64,000 nt of DNA from Candidatus Cybelea septentrionalis (GTDB lineage Bacteria > Vulcanimicrobiota > Vulcanimicrobiia > Vulcanimicrobiales > Vulcanimicrobiaceae), in the NCBI GenBank assembly GCA_003158175.1, contig PMHJ01000023.1:1-64000 (forward strand), in the 5' to 3' direction. Under the pieces are notes generated by a model that ran no database searches, was not told the origin of the DNA, and worked only from the letters and a program-made list of their open reading frames with translations. Shown here in pieces: positions 52,101-59,931 of this stretch (position 1 is the stretch's first letter; each line of letters starts with the position of its first letter). The position numbers and the translations under genes are program-made.

Positions 52101-53118
52101 CGTAACCGGCTCACCGATTCGACTTACCGGACAAGACACCGAACGTGGAACGTTCAGCCACCGCCACGCCGTCTTGCATCCCTCGACAACCCCGCGGACC
52201 GGCTCCGAAAAATCCGAGGAGCTCCAATGGATACCGCTGCAGCATCTGGCCCCCAAACAATCCTCCTTCGAAATCCGCAACAGCCCGCTATCGGAATACG
52301 CGTGCATGGGTTTCGAGTACGGGTATTCGACGCAGCAGCCCGACGCGCTCGTCTTGTGGGAGGCGCAGTACGGCGATTTCTTTAACGGCGCCGAAATCAT
52401 CGTCGATCAGTTCCTCGCTGCCGGTCAAGCCAAATGGGGCCAAACCTCGCGCTTGACGCTACTTCTACCGCACGGCTACGAAGGCGGCGGTCCGGAGCAT
52501 TCCAGCGCACGCCTCGAGCGTTTCTTGCAGCTCGTCGCGGAAGGAAACCTGCGAGTAGCATCGCCGTCGGTTGCAAGCAACTACTATCATCTGTTGCGTT
52601 TGCAGGCAAAATCTCCAATCGCAGTCCCGCTCGTCGTGATGACGCCGAAGTCGCTGCTTCGACTCGACGTTGCCGCCGGCCGGCTCGACGCGATGGCGGA
52701 TGGGAGCTTTGCGCCGGTGCTCGACGATCCGCGACAACTGGATCGCGAGCAGATCCAGCGGCTCATTCTCTGCAGTGGAAAGATCTACTACGATCTCGTC
52801 GCGCAGCCGGCATACGAATCGTTACGCCAAACGGCGATCGCGCGCATCGAGCTGCTGGCGCCATTGCCCGTCGGCGAGATCAATCGCGTCATCTCGAGCT
52901 ATCCGAAGCTCAAGAAGATCGTGTGGGTGCAAGAAGAGCCGAAGAACATGGGCGCGCGAGCCTTCGTACGCCGCCGGCTGCTCGAAGGCAAGCGAGATGG
53001 ATTCGATATCGAATATATCGGGCGCGGCTATCGGGCGAGCCCCAGCGAGGGCTATGCCGGGCAGCACGCCGCCGAACAGGAACGGATCGTCGCTACGGCA
53101 TTGGCCGAATCGAGCTAG
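49162..53118 (+). CDS. kgd: 2-oxoglutarate dehydrogenase E2-E1 fusion with lipoyl and E3-binding domains
   Basis: A 1318-residue TCA-cycle enzyme. A lipoyl domain (residues about 8-85, lipoyl lysine K50 in TTDKVDVEVP) is followed by a linker and an E3-binding domain (about 118-155). The E2 succinyltransferase domain comes next (about 185-430, H394 in YDHRVIQGA, Gln at 398 where classical E2 has Asp, as in mycobacterial KGD). The E1 thiamine-diphosphate part starts near 505, with MAHRGRLNV, HGDAAFTGQG, FGHNEQDEPAYTQP and PHGYEGGGPEHSS. Mycobacterial KGD lacks the lipoyl and E3-binding domains, so this protein is unusually complete. Confidence 0.92.
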   Translation: MEPVLEGTLVSVTLPEMGESVTEGSIVEWRKHVGDFVAEGDPLVEVTTDKVDVEVPATASGVVTQIAVREGETVAVGALLAQIDTSQGNGAAARQPSAGNGAKVSKPPQLPPAVSDGKGLADQPARRMARRLDVDLKLVRGSGPDGLILRSDVVEQAPQARLRSAAPASPPLLAPPAGTKTTPLRGPAAALTGYMEQSLSIPTATSFRSVSVDVLDARRKELAGAIKAAGRREKVSFTHLIGYALVRAAREHPFITYSFARNETGAPIRVEAGIHLGLAVDSERKDGTRFLIVPVIRNAGELDFATFRANYEELVAKARENKLGADDITGASFTLTNPGGIGTVASVPRLMPGQGAIIATGAIGYPTGFATANEQSLRLLGVSKVMQVTSTYDHRVIQGAQSGEYLRGVDELLQGGDGFYEAVFSSLGLQAAPVAQLPFAPAGPATARPSDEMLRAAAAGMAIVSAYRRYGHLAANLDPLGAEPVGDPSLQPQTYGLTPALQSAIPASVLHVKVPGNTLADVLPRLRETYSSTIAYEIEHISDATQRVWLRDYIESGRNRFEQTPQRQIELLERLTRVEAFDRYVRKTFLGQKTFSGEGLDVMVPMLEEMLDMLAEDGVSNAVLGMAHRGRLNVIAHVVNLPYEEVMTEFEAVAYRVTVGDDDVMGDVKYHHGATGTFATSKDKSIHVTLAHNPSHLEAVDPVVEGSARALQTDHAQGVPTFDHKRAVPILIHGDAAFTGQGIVAEVFNLQSLPGYQTGGTIHLIANNQIGFTTDPADARSTRYASDLAKGFDVPIVHVNADDVEACIAAVHLVIDFRRAFGRDALIDLIGYRRFGHNEQDEPAYTQPDMVERIKNHPTVRELFANKLVNQGMIDAERARTMADDAMQRLQGARRAVRSAVASNVHGRKMSGSNTFDGTALPAVDRRQLVTWSEGLARVPEGFSLNRKLRSQFERRKNAIEERGIVDWGTAEALAFASLLVTGSPIRLTGQDTERGTFSHRHAVLHPSTTPRTGSEKSEELQWIPLQHLAPKQSSFEIRNSPLSEYACMGFEYGYSTQQPDALVLWEAQYGDFFNGAEIIVDQFLAAGQAKWGQTSRLTLLLPHGYEGGGPEHSSARLERFLQLVAEGNLRVASPSVASNYYHLLRLQAKSPIAVPLVVMTPKSLLRLDVAAGRLDAMADGSFAPVLDDPRQLDREQIQRLILCSGKIYYDLVAQPAYESLRQTAIARIELLAPLPVGEINRVISSYPKLKKIVWVQEEPKNMGARAFVRRRLLEGKRDGFDIEYIGRGYRASPSEGYAGQHAAEQERIVATALAESS

Positions 53119-53124
53119 CCATCG

Positions 53125-53658
53125 CTACAGCATCGCCGCTAAGAGTTCTTCGATCTCGCAAGCGTCCACGAAGAGCCGGCGCGTTTGCTCGGTGAGAAAG
53201 CCCTCGGCTAGCATCGAGTCGAATAGAGCCAGCAATGCATCGTAGTAGCCGCGGTAGTTGAGAAGCCCGATCGGCTTGTCGTGAATGCACAACTGCCGCC
53301 AACTCAGCACTTCGCAGAACTCGTCCATCGTGCCGTAGCCGCCCGGCAGCGCGACGAACGCATCGCTGAACTCGTTCATCAACGCCTTTCGCTCGTGCAT
53401 CGTCGAGACGATATGAAGTTTCGTCAGTCCTGGGTGCGCGATTTCGCTGACGGCCAGCGCCGAAGGGATGACGCCGATTACTTCGCCGCCGCAGGTCAAC
53501 GCCTCATCGGCGACGATGCCCATCAAGCCGATACTGCCCCCGCCGTAGACCACGCCGTATCCGGCTCGCACGATGGCCTGCGCCGTTGCGGCCGCGAGGG
53601 TCGCGTAGGCTGGATCGTTGCCGTCACGGGATCCGCAAAAAACGCAAATATTTTTCAC
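53125..53658 (-). CDS. LOG family cytokinin-riboside 5'-monophosphate phosphoribohydrolase-like protein
   Basis: A 177-residue Rossmann-type hydrolase that splits nucleoside monophosphates to base and ribose 5-phosphate. The signature PGGYGTMDE and the preceding MHERKALM are intact, and YGGGSIGLMG is conserved. It converges with the 2-oxoglutarate dehydrogenase gene with a 6-base gap. Bacterial LOG proteins act on AMP-type substrates; which one is used here is unknown. Confidence 0.92.
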   Translation of the reverse strand: MKNICVFCGSRDGNDPAYATLAAATAQAIVRAGYGVVYGGGSIGLMGIVADEALTCGGEVIGVIPSALAVSEIAHPGLTKLHIVSTMHERKALMNEFSDAFVALPGGYGTMDEFCEVLSWRQLCIHDKPIGLLNYRGYYDALLALFDSMLAEGFLTEQTRRLFVDACEIEELLAAML

Positions 53659-53699
53659 CGTCCTGCGCGGTTGGTCACCACGCGGCGGCGTGCCTGCTG

Positions 53700-55103
53700 G
53701 TGAGACTCTGGCTTTGGGCCGGCATCGAGTTTGCCGTTCTAGCCGCGCTCGCGTGCGTGCGAGCCAAGCTTTGGACCTACGGCTCCGACACCGGCACCTT
53801 CGCGCAAGTCGTCGCCGATGCGTTCAATGGGATGCGCAACGGCGTCGAGAACGGCACGCACTTCCGCTATCATTTCTCGCCATCGCTAGCGCTGCTATGG
53901 CCGTTCGTCGGGCTCACCCACAGCGCGCTGCCGTTGCAACTCGTGCAAGCCGCCGCGACCGTTTCATGCGCGCCGTTGACGGCCGCGCTCGCGCTTCCGT
54001 ATGCCGGACCGAAACTCGCCGAACGCCTAGGATTGCTCATGCTGCTCTACCCGCCGCTGCTCGCGCTTGGCTTCGACGAGTTTCACGAGCTCGGTCTCTT
54101 TACGCCGCTCGTTTTGGCTCTTTTCATCGCGGCCGACCGCAGTCGCTGGCTCTGGTTTGCGGCCTGCGCGACCGTCGCCGTCGGTTTGCGCGAAGACGCC
54201 GCCGTGACGCTCGTCGTCTTCGGCCTCGTCTTAGTCGCGATCGGGCTGCACCCCTCAGCTCAAGGTCGCGGGCTTCTCGACCGGCGTCCGCTCGAGCCGA
54301 TGGCTACGGCCATTGCCGGAGCCGCACTCGCCGCCGGCGCGGCGGTTGCGCTGGCCAGCTATTATGCGATCCTCGTTTTGTGCTTTGGGGCGTGGGGCCC
54401 CAGCCACTTTTACGTGTACTCGTTTGCTAGCGGTCCGGTCGCGCTCGTGCTCGCACCGCTAACGCATCCGCGCGAGTTCGCGAGCTCGGTTTTCACTTTT
54501 GGACGGTTAACCTACGTGCTCGAGGGACTGGTCCCACTGGCCTTCTTGCCGTTGTTCTCTTGGTGGGCTGCGCTCGCCATACCGGGGGCCGCCGTCGTGT
54601 TGCTCGCGAACTCCGGGTACGTCTGGCGCATGGGCGATCACTACGCGGCTCTATGGATACCTTGGCTTCTCGTCGCAACCGTCGTGGGAGTCGTGACGAA
54701 AGCGCGCAAGGGCAGCGCGCGCCTCGCGGGTATTTGGACGACGATTTCGGCCGTGCTTTGCATCGTTTTCTTGATCGCGTTCGATCCGATGCATCCGCTG
54801 CATTACCTGCATCCCTATTATCACGATCTTGCCGACGCGCGTCGCGCCATCGACTGCGTGCCGAAAGCCGCCTCGCTCGCCACGTACGACGAATGGTTCT
54901 CCGCCGTCGCCGCGCAGCGGCCGCGAGCAACGATCGACCGCACGAGCGGCGTCGAGTATCTCGTCTACGCCGACGACTTTCCCAGCCCCGAGTATCAGCT
55001 CCATATGCGCCCCGCTATCGCGTCTGAAGTTGCGCGCGGCGAGTATCGCGCCGTTTGCCGTTTCGGTAACGTGACCGCCTACCGGAGCACCGGCGCAGAA
55101 TGA
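53700..55103 (+). CDS. DUF2079 multi-pass membrane protein
   Basis: A 467-residue membrane protein with about nine helices and the DUF2079 pattern: YGSDTGTFAQ near the N-terminus, NGTHFRYHFSPSLALLWPF, and REDAAVTLVVFGL after the central helices. The soluble C-terminal domain ends in FGNVTAYRS. These proteins resemble glycosyltransferase-like (PMT/DUF2079) membrane enzymes, but no activity is known. GTG at 53700 is the first start clear of the divergent LOG gene. The P450 gene overlaps its stop by 4 bases. Confidence 0.78.
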   Translation: MRLWLWAGIEFAVLAALACVRAKLWTYGSDTGTFAQVVADAFNGMRNGVENGTHFRYHFSPSLALLWPFVGLTHSALPLQLVQAAATVSCAPLTAALALPYAGPKLAERLGLLMLLYPPLLALGFDEFHELGLFTPLVLALFIAADRSRWLWFAACATVAVGLREDAAVTLVVFGLVLVAIGLHPSAQGRGLLDRRPLEPMATAIAGAALAAGAAVALASYYAILVLCFGAWGPSHFYVYSFASGPVALVLAPLTHPREFASSVFTFGRLTYVLEGLVPLAFLPLFSWWAALAIPGAAVVLLANSGYVWRMGDHYAALWIPWLLVATVVGVVTKARKGSARLAGIWTTISAVLCIVFLIAFDPMHPLHYLHPYYHDLADARRAIDCVPKAASLATYDEWFSAVAAQRPRATIDRTSGVEYLVYADDFPSPEYQLHMRPAIASEVARGEYRAVCRFGNVTAYRSTGAE

Positions 55104-56422
55104 ACTCTCGGATACCGGGGCCGAGCCGCTGGATGACGCTGCACCGCCTCTTGCCCGTTCCATTCCGCCGTTTCCCGAATTTCTTGGCAGAAATGACCCA
55201 GCGCTATGGGGACGTGCTGGCGTTTTCGCTTCCGTGGCGTTCCTACGTGTTCGTCAACGAGCCCGCCCTCGTCAAGGACATCCTGGTAACGCAGCAGCAC
55301 GCGTTTTCGAAATCGCTGGGAACTCGAGTCCTTCGCCTACTGCTCGGCGACGGATTGCTCACGAGCGAGGATCCGCTGCACCGGCAGATGCGGCGCATCG
55401 TGCAGCCCGCCTTTCACCGCGAACGGATCGCCGAGTACGCGCGCGTCATGGAGCGCGACGCGGGCGAGTTCGTCGAGCGGATTACGCCGAACGAGCTTTT
55501 CGATGCCCATGCCGCGATGACCGAGTTGACGTTGCGAATCGCCACGGAGACGCTTTTCGGAAGCGACGAGAGCGAGTCGGCGAGGCTGGTTCGGGAGGCG
55601 CTGCGGCTGATGATGAACGAGTTTCCAAAGATGCTCACGCCCGCCGGGGCGATGCTTACGCGCCTGCCGCTGCCCAGCACGCGACGTTTTTGGCGCGCGC
55701 GCGGGATGCTCGACGAGATCGTCTACGGCCTCATCGCGCGCCGCCGTTTGGATCCCCGCGAGCGCACCGATGCACTATCGATGCTGCTGGCCGCCGGAGA
55801 CGGGGAAACGAACTATCAGCCTTCGGACGAGCAGATTCGCGACGAGATCATGACGCTGTTCATGGCCGGGCACGAGACGACCGCCAACACCTTGACGTGG
55901 TCGCTCTTTCTCCTGGCGCATCACGACGAAGTAGACCGGCGCGCCGCGCTTGCGGCACGCGACGGCGACCGAGACTATCTCGAGCGCGTCGTCAAAGAGG
56001 TTCTTCGGCTTTATCCGCCCGCCTGGATCATCGGCCGCGAGACGTTGCGCGATATAACGCTGAGCGACGGCAGCTACATCCCAGCAAAAACGACGGTTTT
56101 TATGGTGCCGCTGCTGCTGCACCGTAAGCCACAAACCTTCTCGCATCCCGACCGCTTCGAGCCCGATCGCTGGCTCGAAGGCGAACCGCCGCCGTTCGCT
56201 TACATACCCTTCGGCGGAGGAGCGCGCCGCTGCATCGGCGACGAGTTTGCGCTGCGAGAAACGACAATTGTTTTGGAAAGGCTGCTGCGCCGCTACCGCT
56301 TTGCGCTCGAACCGGGAGCACGCGTGGAAACCGCTCCGCTGGTCACGCTTCGTCCGGCCGGTCCCATTCCGATGCGAGCGGTCGCGCGAGTCGCATCGGA
56401 ATCACCCGCACCGGCGAAATAA
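55100..56422 (+). CDS. Cytochrome P450
   Basis: A 440-residue heme monooxygenase. The I-helix oxygen motif is AGHETT, the K-helix ExxR lies in VKEVLRLYPPAW, and the heme loop is FGGGARRCIG with the thiolate at C378. The fold starts at PGPSRWMTLHRLLP, without a membrane anchor. It is translationally coupled to the DUF2079 gene, so the two may act on the same substrate. No ferredoxin or reductase is adjacent. Sequence style resembles CYP4/CYP102-like bacterial P450s. Confidence 0.93.
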   Translation: MNSRIPGPSRWMTLHRLLPVPFRRFPNFLAEMTQRYGDVLAFSLPWRSYVFVNEPALVKDILVTQQHAFSKSLGTRVLRLLLGDGLLTSEDPLHRQMRRIVQPAFHRERIAEYARVMERDAGEFVERITPNELFDAHAAMTELTLRIATETLFGSDESESARLVREALRLMMNEFPKMLTPAGAMLTRLPLPSTRRFWRARGMLDEIVYGLIARRRLDPRERTDALSMLLAAGDGETNYQPSDEQIRDEIMTLFMAGHETTANTLTWSLFLLAHHDEVDRRAALAARDGDRDYLERVVKEVLRLYPPAWIIGRETLRDITLSDGSYIPAKTTVFMVPLLLHRKPQTFSHPDRFEPDRWLEGEPPPFAYIPFGGGARRCIGDEFALRETTIVLERLLRRYRFALEPGARVETAPLVTLRPAGPIPMRAVARVASESPAPAK

Positions 56423-56432
56423 TGGGAATGGA

Positions 56433-56996
56433 CTACCGGACGATGCCGCCATCGAAGAAGAAGTGCCCGCTATCCGCAAGATACGAGTAAATAGCCGACT
56501 GCGCGTGCACGAGATGCCTGCCCCAGTGGGTGTAGTAGTCGAATCGCCACCGCCAAACGGCATCGACGAGCGTTGCAGTCTGTCCAACGGCCAGTACGCG
56601 CTTAAGCTCCAAGTAAATGTCGCCGAGGTCGTCATCAAAACTCTTCATAATCGAGCCTCGGTCTGCGACATCCAGTGCATCGAAGACGACGCTGTAGGCG
56701 TCCAGCGGCAACTTCGATGCGACGGTAGCTGCGAGTGACCGGACTGAGCGAGCCTCTTCGAGGTTTTCGCTCGAACGCGTCTCTTCAGCGCTGGGAGCCG
56801 CTTCTGGCTCGCCGTTCAACTTAATCGGAGGAAGGCCGGCCGCCGCTGCCTGCAGGGTACCGAGGCGGCGGTGAAGTTCTCGTAGGTTGATTTTCGGCGC
56901 GTCCTCAGTTGCGACGCGCTCCATCCACTGCACGTACGCGGCCGCAGCTGCCGTGAAGGCTCGCGCGGACGTTTCGAGCGCCGTAGTTGCCTTCAT
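56433..56996 (-). CDS. DUF5063 family protein
   Basis: A 187-residue soluble helical protein. The C-terminal pattern DAVWRWRFDYYTHWGRHLVHAQSAI matches DUF5063 proteins, whose role is unknown. The start at 56996 lies 5 bases after the kamA stop, so it is probably the last gene of the lrp-kdd-kamA operon. It converges with the P450 gene with a 10-base gap. No catalytic residues can be named. Confidence 0.72.
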   Translation of the reverse strand: MKATTALETSARAFTAAAAAYVQWMERVATEDAPKINLRELHRRLGTLQAAAAGLPPIKLNGEPEAAPSAEETRSSENLEEARSVRSLAATVASKLPLDAYSVVFDALDVADRGSIMKSFDDDLGDIYLELKRVLAVGQTATLVDAVWRWRFDYYTHWGRHLVHAQSAIYSYLADSGHFFFDGGIVR

Positions 56997-57001
56997 ACGC
57001 C

Positions 57002-58387
57002 TTAGGCTAGAACGAGCTGATCATTTTCGAGACCGGCGTTGTCGATTGCCTCGCGAATCATCTGGTCGGCGACGTCGGAGACCGCCCAGCGCGCTTGGGC
57101 CTGCGCGCCGAGCCGATCGATCGGATCGAAGTAGAGGAACGCCTTTCCGGGCTTGACGCTCGGCGCCGCATAGACCGAGATACCGTTCTCGCGATCGTAA
57201 TACTCGTACGAGTGAACGTCGCGTTTGCCGCCGCCGCCCGGCGCGTCGCAGACAAACGTCGGCGTGTTGAATCCGGCGGTGCTTCCCCGAACGAACTTTT
57301 CGGTATCCACCGCGGTCGCGATCGTGGTGCGCAGCTCCTCGACCCCTTTGACCATGTCGTGCATGTAGACGTAGTACGGGTGCACGTTGATGTGGCCGAG
57401 CCGCTTGACCAATAACTGCATCCGTTCGCGCGTGTCGTTAACGCCACGTATCAGCACGGACTGATTCCTGGTAAATATTCCACGCTCGAAGAGCAGCCGC
57501 ATCGCCTTCTCCGTGATCCACGTGATCTCTTCGGGAGCGTTGAAGTGCGTGTGGAGAACGACTTCCTTGCCTATTTTTCGCCCGCGTTCGACGATAGAGG
57601 TCAGCGCGTCGAGCCACTCCGTATGCGTGATGAGCTTCATCGGCATGATCGCTGGGCCTTTGGTTGCGAAGCGCAGACGCCGCAGATGCGGAATGTCCAG
57701 CAATGCGTTACCGATTAGTTCGACGTTCTTGGGCGAAAGCTGGTAGGCGTCGCCCCCGGAGATCACGATATCTTCGAGCTCCGGACGGCTTGCAATGTAT
57801 GCAAACGCGTCCTGCCACTGCTTGCGCGTCGTGGCCAGCGCGATCTTGTCGACGTTTTCGGTGTCGGGCCCGATCGCATAGCTGCGCGTACAGAAACGGC
57901 AATAAACCGGGCAGACGGCGAGCGGGAGAAAGAGTGCCTTGTCGACGTAGCGGTGCACGAGCCCCGGAAGCGGCGAGTCTTGCTGCTCATGAAGCGAGTC
58001 GAGCGTCAATCGCGGGTGATCGGGCAGCAGCGTCGACGCCAGCGGAATGAACTGCCGGCGAATCGGGTCGCCAATCGGATCACTCCAATCGATCAGCGCG
58101 ATCGCGTAAGGAGAGACGCGTACCGCCATCGGTGCGCGCCGAAAGCCCTCTTCCGCATCTGCGTAGAACTCGGACGTGCAGACGCCGCGAATCGTCTCGA
58201 GCAGCTCCTCGGCGGTCTTTACCGATTGGCGCTGCTGCCACAAATGGTCGAGGAACGTCGCTTCGTCGACTTCGGCATAGGCCGGAATGTGGCGCCAAAA
58301 CTCGCCTTGCTTCAGCTCCTTGTACTCGAACTGATCTGGAGGCACGGGCGGCTTGACGTGCGGCGGGGGTGTAAGCGTTTGGGTCAT
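57002..58387 (-). CDS. kamA: Lysine 2,3-aminomutase
   Basis: Radical-SAM, PLP-dependent enzyme that converts L-lysine to L-beta-lysine, 461 residues. The iron-sulfur motif is C159-P-V-Y-C163-R-F-C166, the SAM-binding region has VISGGDAYQLS, and the PLP-lysine site is PGGGGK near residue 385. The size fits the family. ATG at 58387 overlaps the kdd stop by 4 bases. Together with kdd it suggests a lysine catabolic route, but the beta-lysine 5,6-aminomutase that would link the two reactions is not in the window. Confidence 0.94.
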   Translation of the reverse strand: MTQTLTPPPHVKPPVPPDQFEYKELKQGEFWRHIPAYAEVDEATFLDHLWQQRQSVKTAEELLETIRGVCTSEFYADAEEGFRRAPMAVRVSPYAIALIDWSDPIGDPIRRQFIPLASTLLPDHPRLTLDSLHEQQDSPLPGLVHRYVDKALFLPLAVCPVYCRFCTRSYAIGPDTENVDKIALATTRKQWQDAFAYIASRPELEDIVISGGDAYQLSPKNVELIGNALLDIPHLRRLRFATKGPAIMPMKLITHTEWLDALTSIVERGRKIGKEVVLHTHFNAPEEITWITEKAMRLLFERGIFTRNQSVLIRGVNDTRERMQLLVKRLGHINVHPYYVYMHDMVKGVEELRTTIATAVDTEKFVRGSTAGFNTPTFVCDAPGGGGKRDVHSYEYYDRENGISVYAAPSVKPGKAFLYFDPIDRLGAQAQARWAVSDVADQMIREAIDNAGLENDQLVLA

Positions 58388-59451
58388 TGGCGTTTCCTTG
58401 CGTAGGTCTGGTTGAAATGTGCGTGAAGTTCGGGACGATCGCGTAGCGTCTGCAGGGCGATGTGTGCGTGATCTTTCGTGTAGCCGTTGCCGATGATCAT
58501 CGTGACGTCTCGGCCGATGCCTTCGGCACCCAGCGCGGCGGCCGTGAACGACGTCGACATCGAAAAGAAATAGACGGTTCCACCGTTGCGGGCGCAGAGA
58601 ATCGAGCACAGCTCCGTTCCCGGAACGTTTACGCAGTTGATGACGAGGTCCGCAAGCTGCGGCGCGGCCGACTCGAATTCGCGGCTCGACGCGACGGCGT
58701 CTCGCGCGTCGGTGACGATGAGGTCGTCGGCGAATGCCTCGCGCGCCAAGAGCCGCGCACCCGCAGTATCTGCGCTGGGAACGATGCCGATGACGCGACC
58801 GCCCTCTCCAACGCAGGCCTTGGCTTGCGCGCACGCCAGCAAACCGCTCTTGCCGTCCGCGCCGATGACGAGCACCGTTTGTCCGGCCGAGCAAAGTCGC
58901 CGGACCTGCGCGGGTGCTCCGGCGACGTCCAGCACGCAGAGTGCGACCTCTTCGTCGAAGTCCTCCGGCAAGCGAGTCCAGAGCCCGCTTTGAAAGAGAA
59001 TTGCTTTGCCGCGGATCCAAATTCGGGCGGTCGCGACGTCCACACCGGTGACCGCGTCGATCTGCAGCGGTGTCAGCGTCAGCGAAACCAGCGATGCGAT
59101 CCGATCGCCCACGCGTAGATCGATGGCATCGCGCAGGGCTTCGCCGATTTGCAAAACGCGGCCCACGAACATCCCACCGCTGCCCGTGACGGGATTATGC
59201 TGCTTGCCGCGCGTGCGAACGTTCGCGCGAACGTGGTCGCCGATGCGGCTCGCATCGAAGTCGCACGCCTGCGCGATTTGCTTGAACGAAGCCGAGTCGA
59301 TGTTGAGCACGTCGACGTCGCACAGAATTTCGTTCTCATATGCCGCCGGCGTGTTGTCGAGCCTCCAAGCGTCTTGGGGCATCGCCCCAGCCGGCTCGAG
59401 CACGCGATGAATCCCCAGCGAATGAGCGCGTGCGGTTGACGCAGCGTTCAT
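58384..59451 (-). CDS. kdd: L-erythro-3,5-diaminohexanoate dehydrogenase
   Basis: NAD-dependent enzyme of lysine fermentation that deaminates 3,5-diaminohexanoate, 355 residues. Recognised by its opening LGIHRVLEPAGAMPQDAWRL, by NIDSASFKQIAQ and VTGSGGMFVGRV, and by the nucleotide-binding strand VLVIGADGKSGLLACAQ. Gene order (lrp, kdd, kamA) also supports it. Both ends overlap neighbours by 4 bases, giving full translational coupling. Confidence 0.9.
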   Translation of the reverse strand: MNAASTARAHSLGIHRVLEPAGAMPQDAWRLDNTPAAYENEILCDVDVLNIDSASFKQIAQACDFDASRIGDHVRANVRTRGKQHNPVTGSGGMFVGRVLQIGEALRDAIDLRVGDRIASLVSLTLTPLQIDAVTGVDVATARIWIRGKAILFQSGLWTRLPEDFDEEVALCVLDVAGAPAQVRRLCSAGQTVLVIGADGKSGLLACAQAKACVGEGGRVIGIVPSADTAGARLLAREAFADDLIVTDARDAVASSREFESAAPQLADLVINCVNVPGTELCSILCARNGGTVYFFSMSTSFTAAALGAEGIGRDVTMIIGNGYTKDHAHIALQTLRDRPELHAHFNQTYARKRQ

Positions 59452-59921
59452 CGCATCTGCACCGTTACGCCGCCGCGGTCGAACGGCATCGCGAGAACGA
59501 TCGTGGTCCGCGTGCGGGCCATTCCGGGCGTTGCTTTCAGCCGGGCGAGCAGCTCGTCGAGATGCTGCGTCGAGCGCGTCGCCACCTTACAGACGAAGCT
59601 CTCCTCGCCTGCGACGGAGTGCACTTCGCAGACCTCGGGCATCTCGCTGAGCGTACGCGTGAACTCGTCATAGGCGCAGTCGGGCGAGGTGTAACAGCTA
59701 ATGAAGGCCGTGAGATGGATTCCCAAACGCGCGGGGTCGAGCTTCGCTCCGTAACCTTGAATATAGCCGCGCTGCTCCAGCCGCTTCACGCGGTCGTGGA
59801 CCGCGGGAGGTTTGAGGCCAACGAGGGTTCCGAGCTGGCTGAAGGTCGAACGCGCGTTACGTTGCAACGCGTCGAGAATCCGCAGGTCGAGCTCGTCCAG
59901 TCCTTCAATGTGTGAAATCAT
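59448..59921 (-). CDS. Lrp/AsnC-family transcriptional regulator
   Basis: A 157-residue regulator. The N-terminal helix-turn-helix (LDALQRNARSTFSQLGTLVGL then AVHDRVKRLEQRGYI) is followed by a RAM ligand-binding domain (FISCYTSPDCAYDEF and VHSVAGEESFVCKV). ATG at 59921 begins MISHIEGLDELD, the usual start of the family. It is the first gene of the lysine operon and probably senses lysine or a related amino acid. A 15-base palindrome lies 22 bases upstream, and the divergent substrate-binding gene starts only 11 bases away. Confidence 0.92.
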   Translation of the reverse strand: MISHIEGLDELDLRILDALQRNARSTFSQLGTLVGLKPPAVHDRVKRLEQRGYIQGYGAKLDPARLGIHLTAFISCYTSPDCAYDEFTRTLSEMPEVCEVHSVAGEESFVCKVATRSTQHLDELLARLKATPGMARTRTTIVLAMPFDRGGVTVQMR

Positions 59922-59931
59922 AGTTGGTAAG

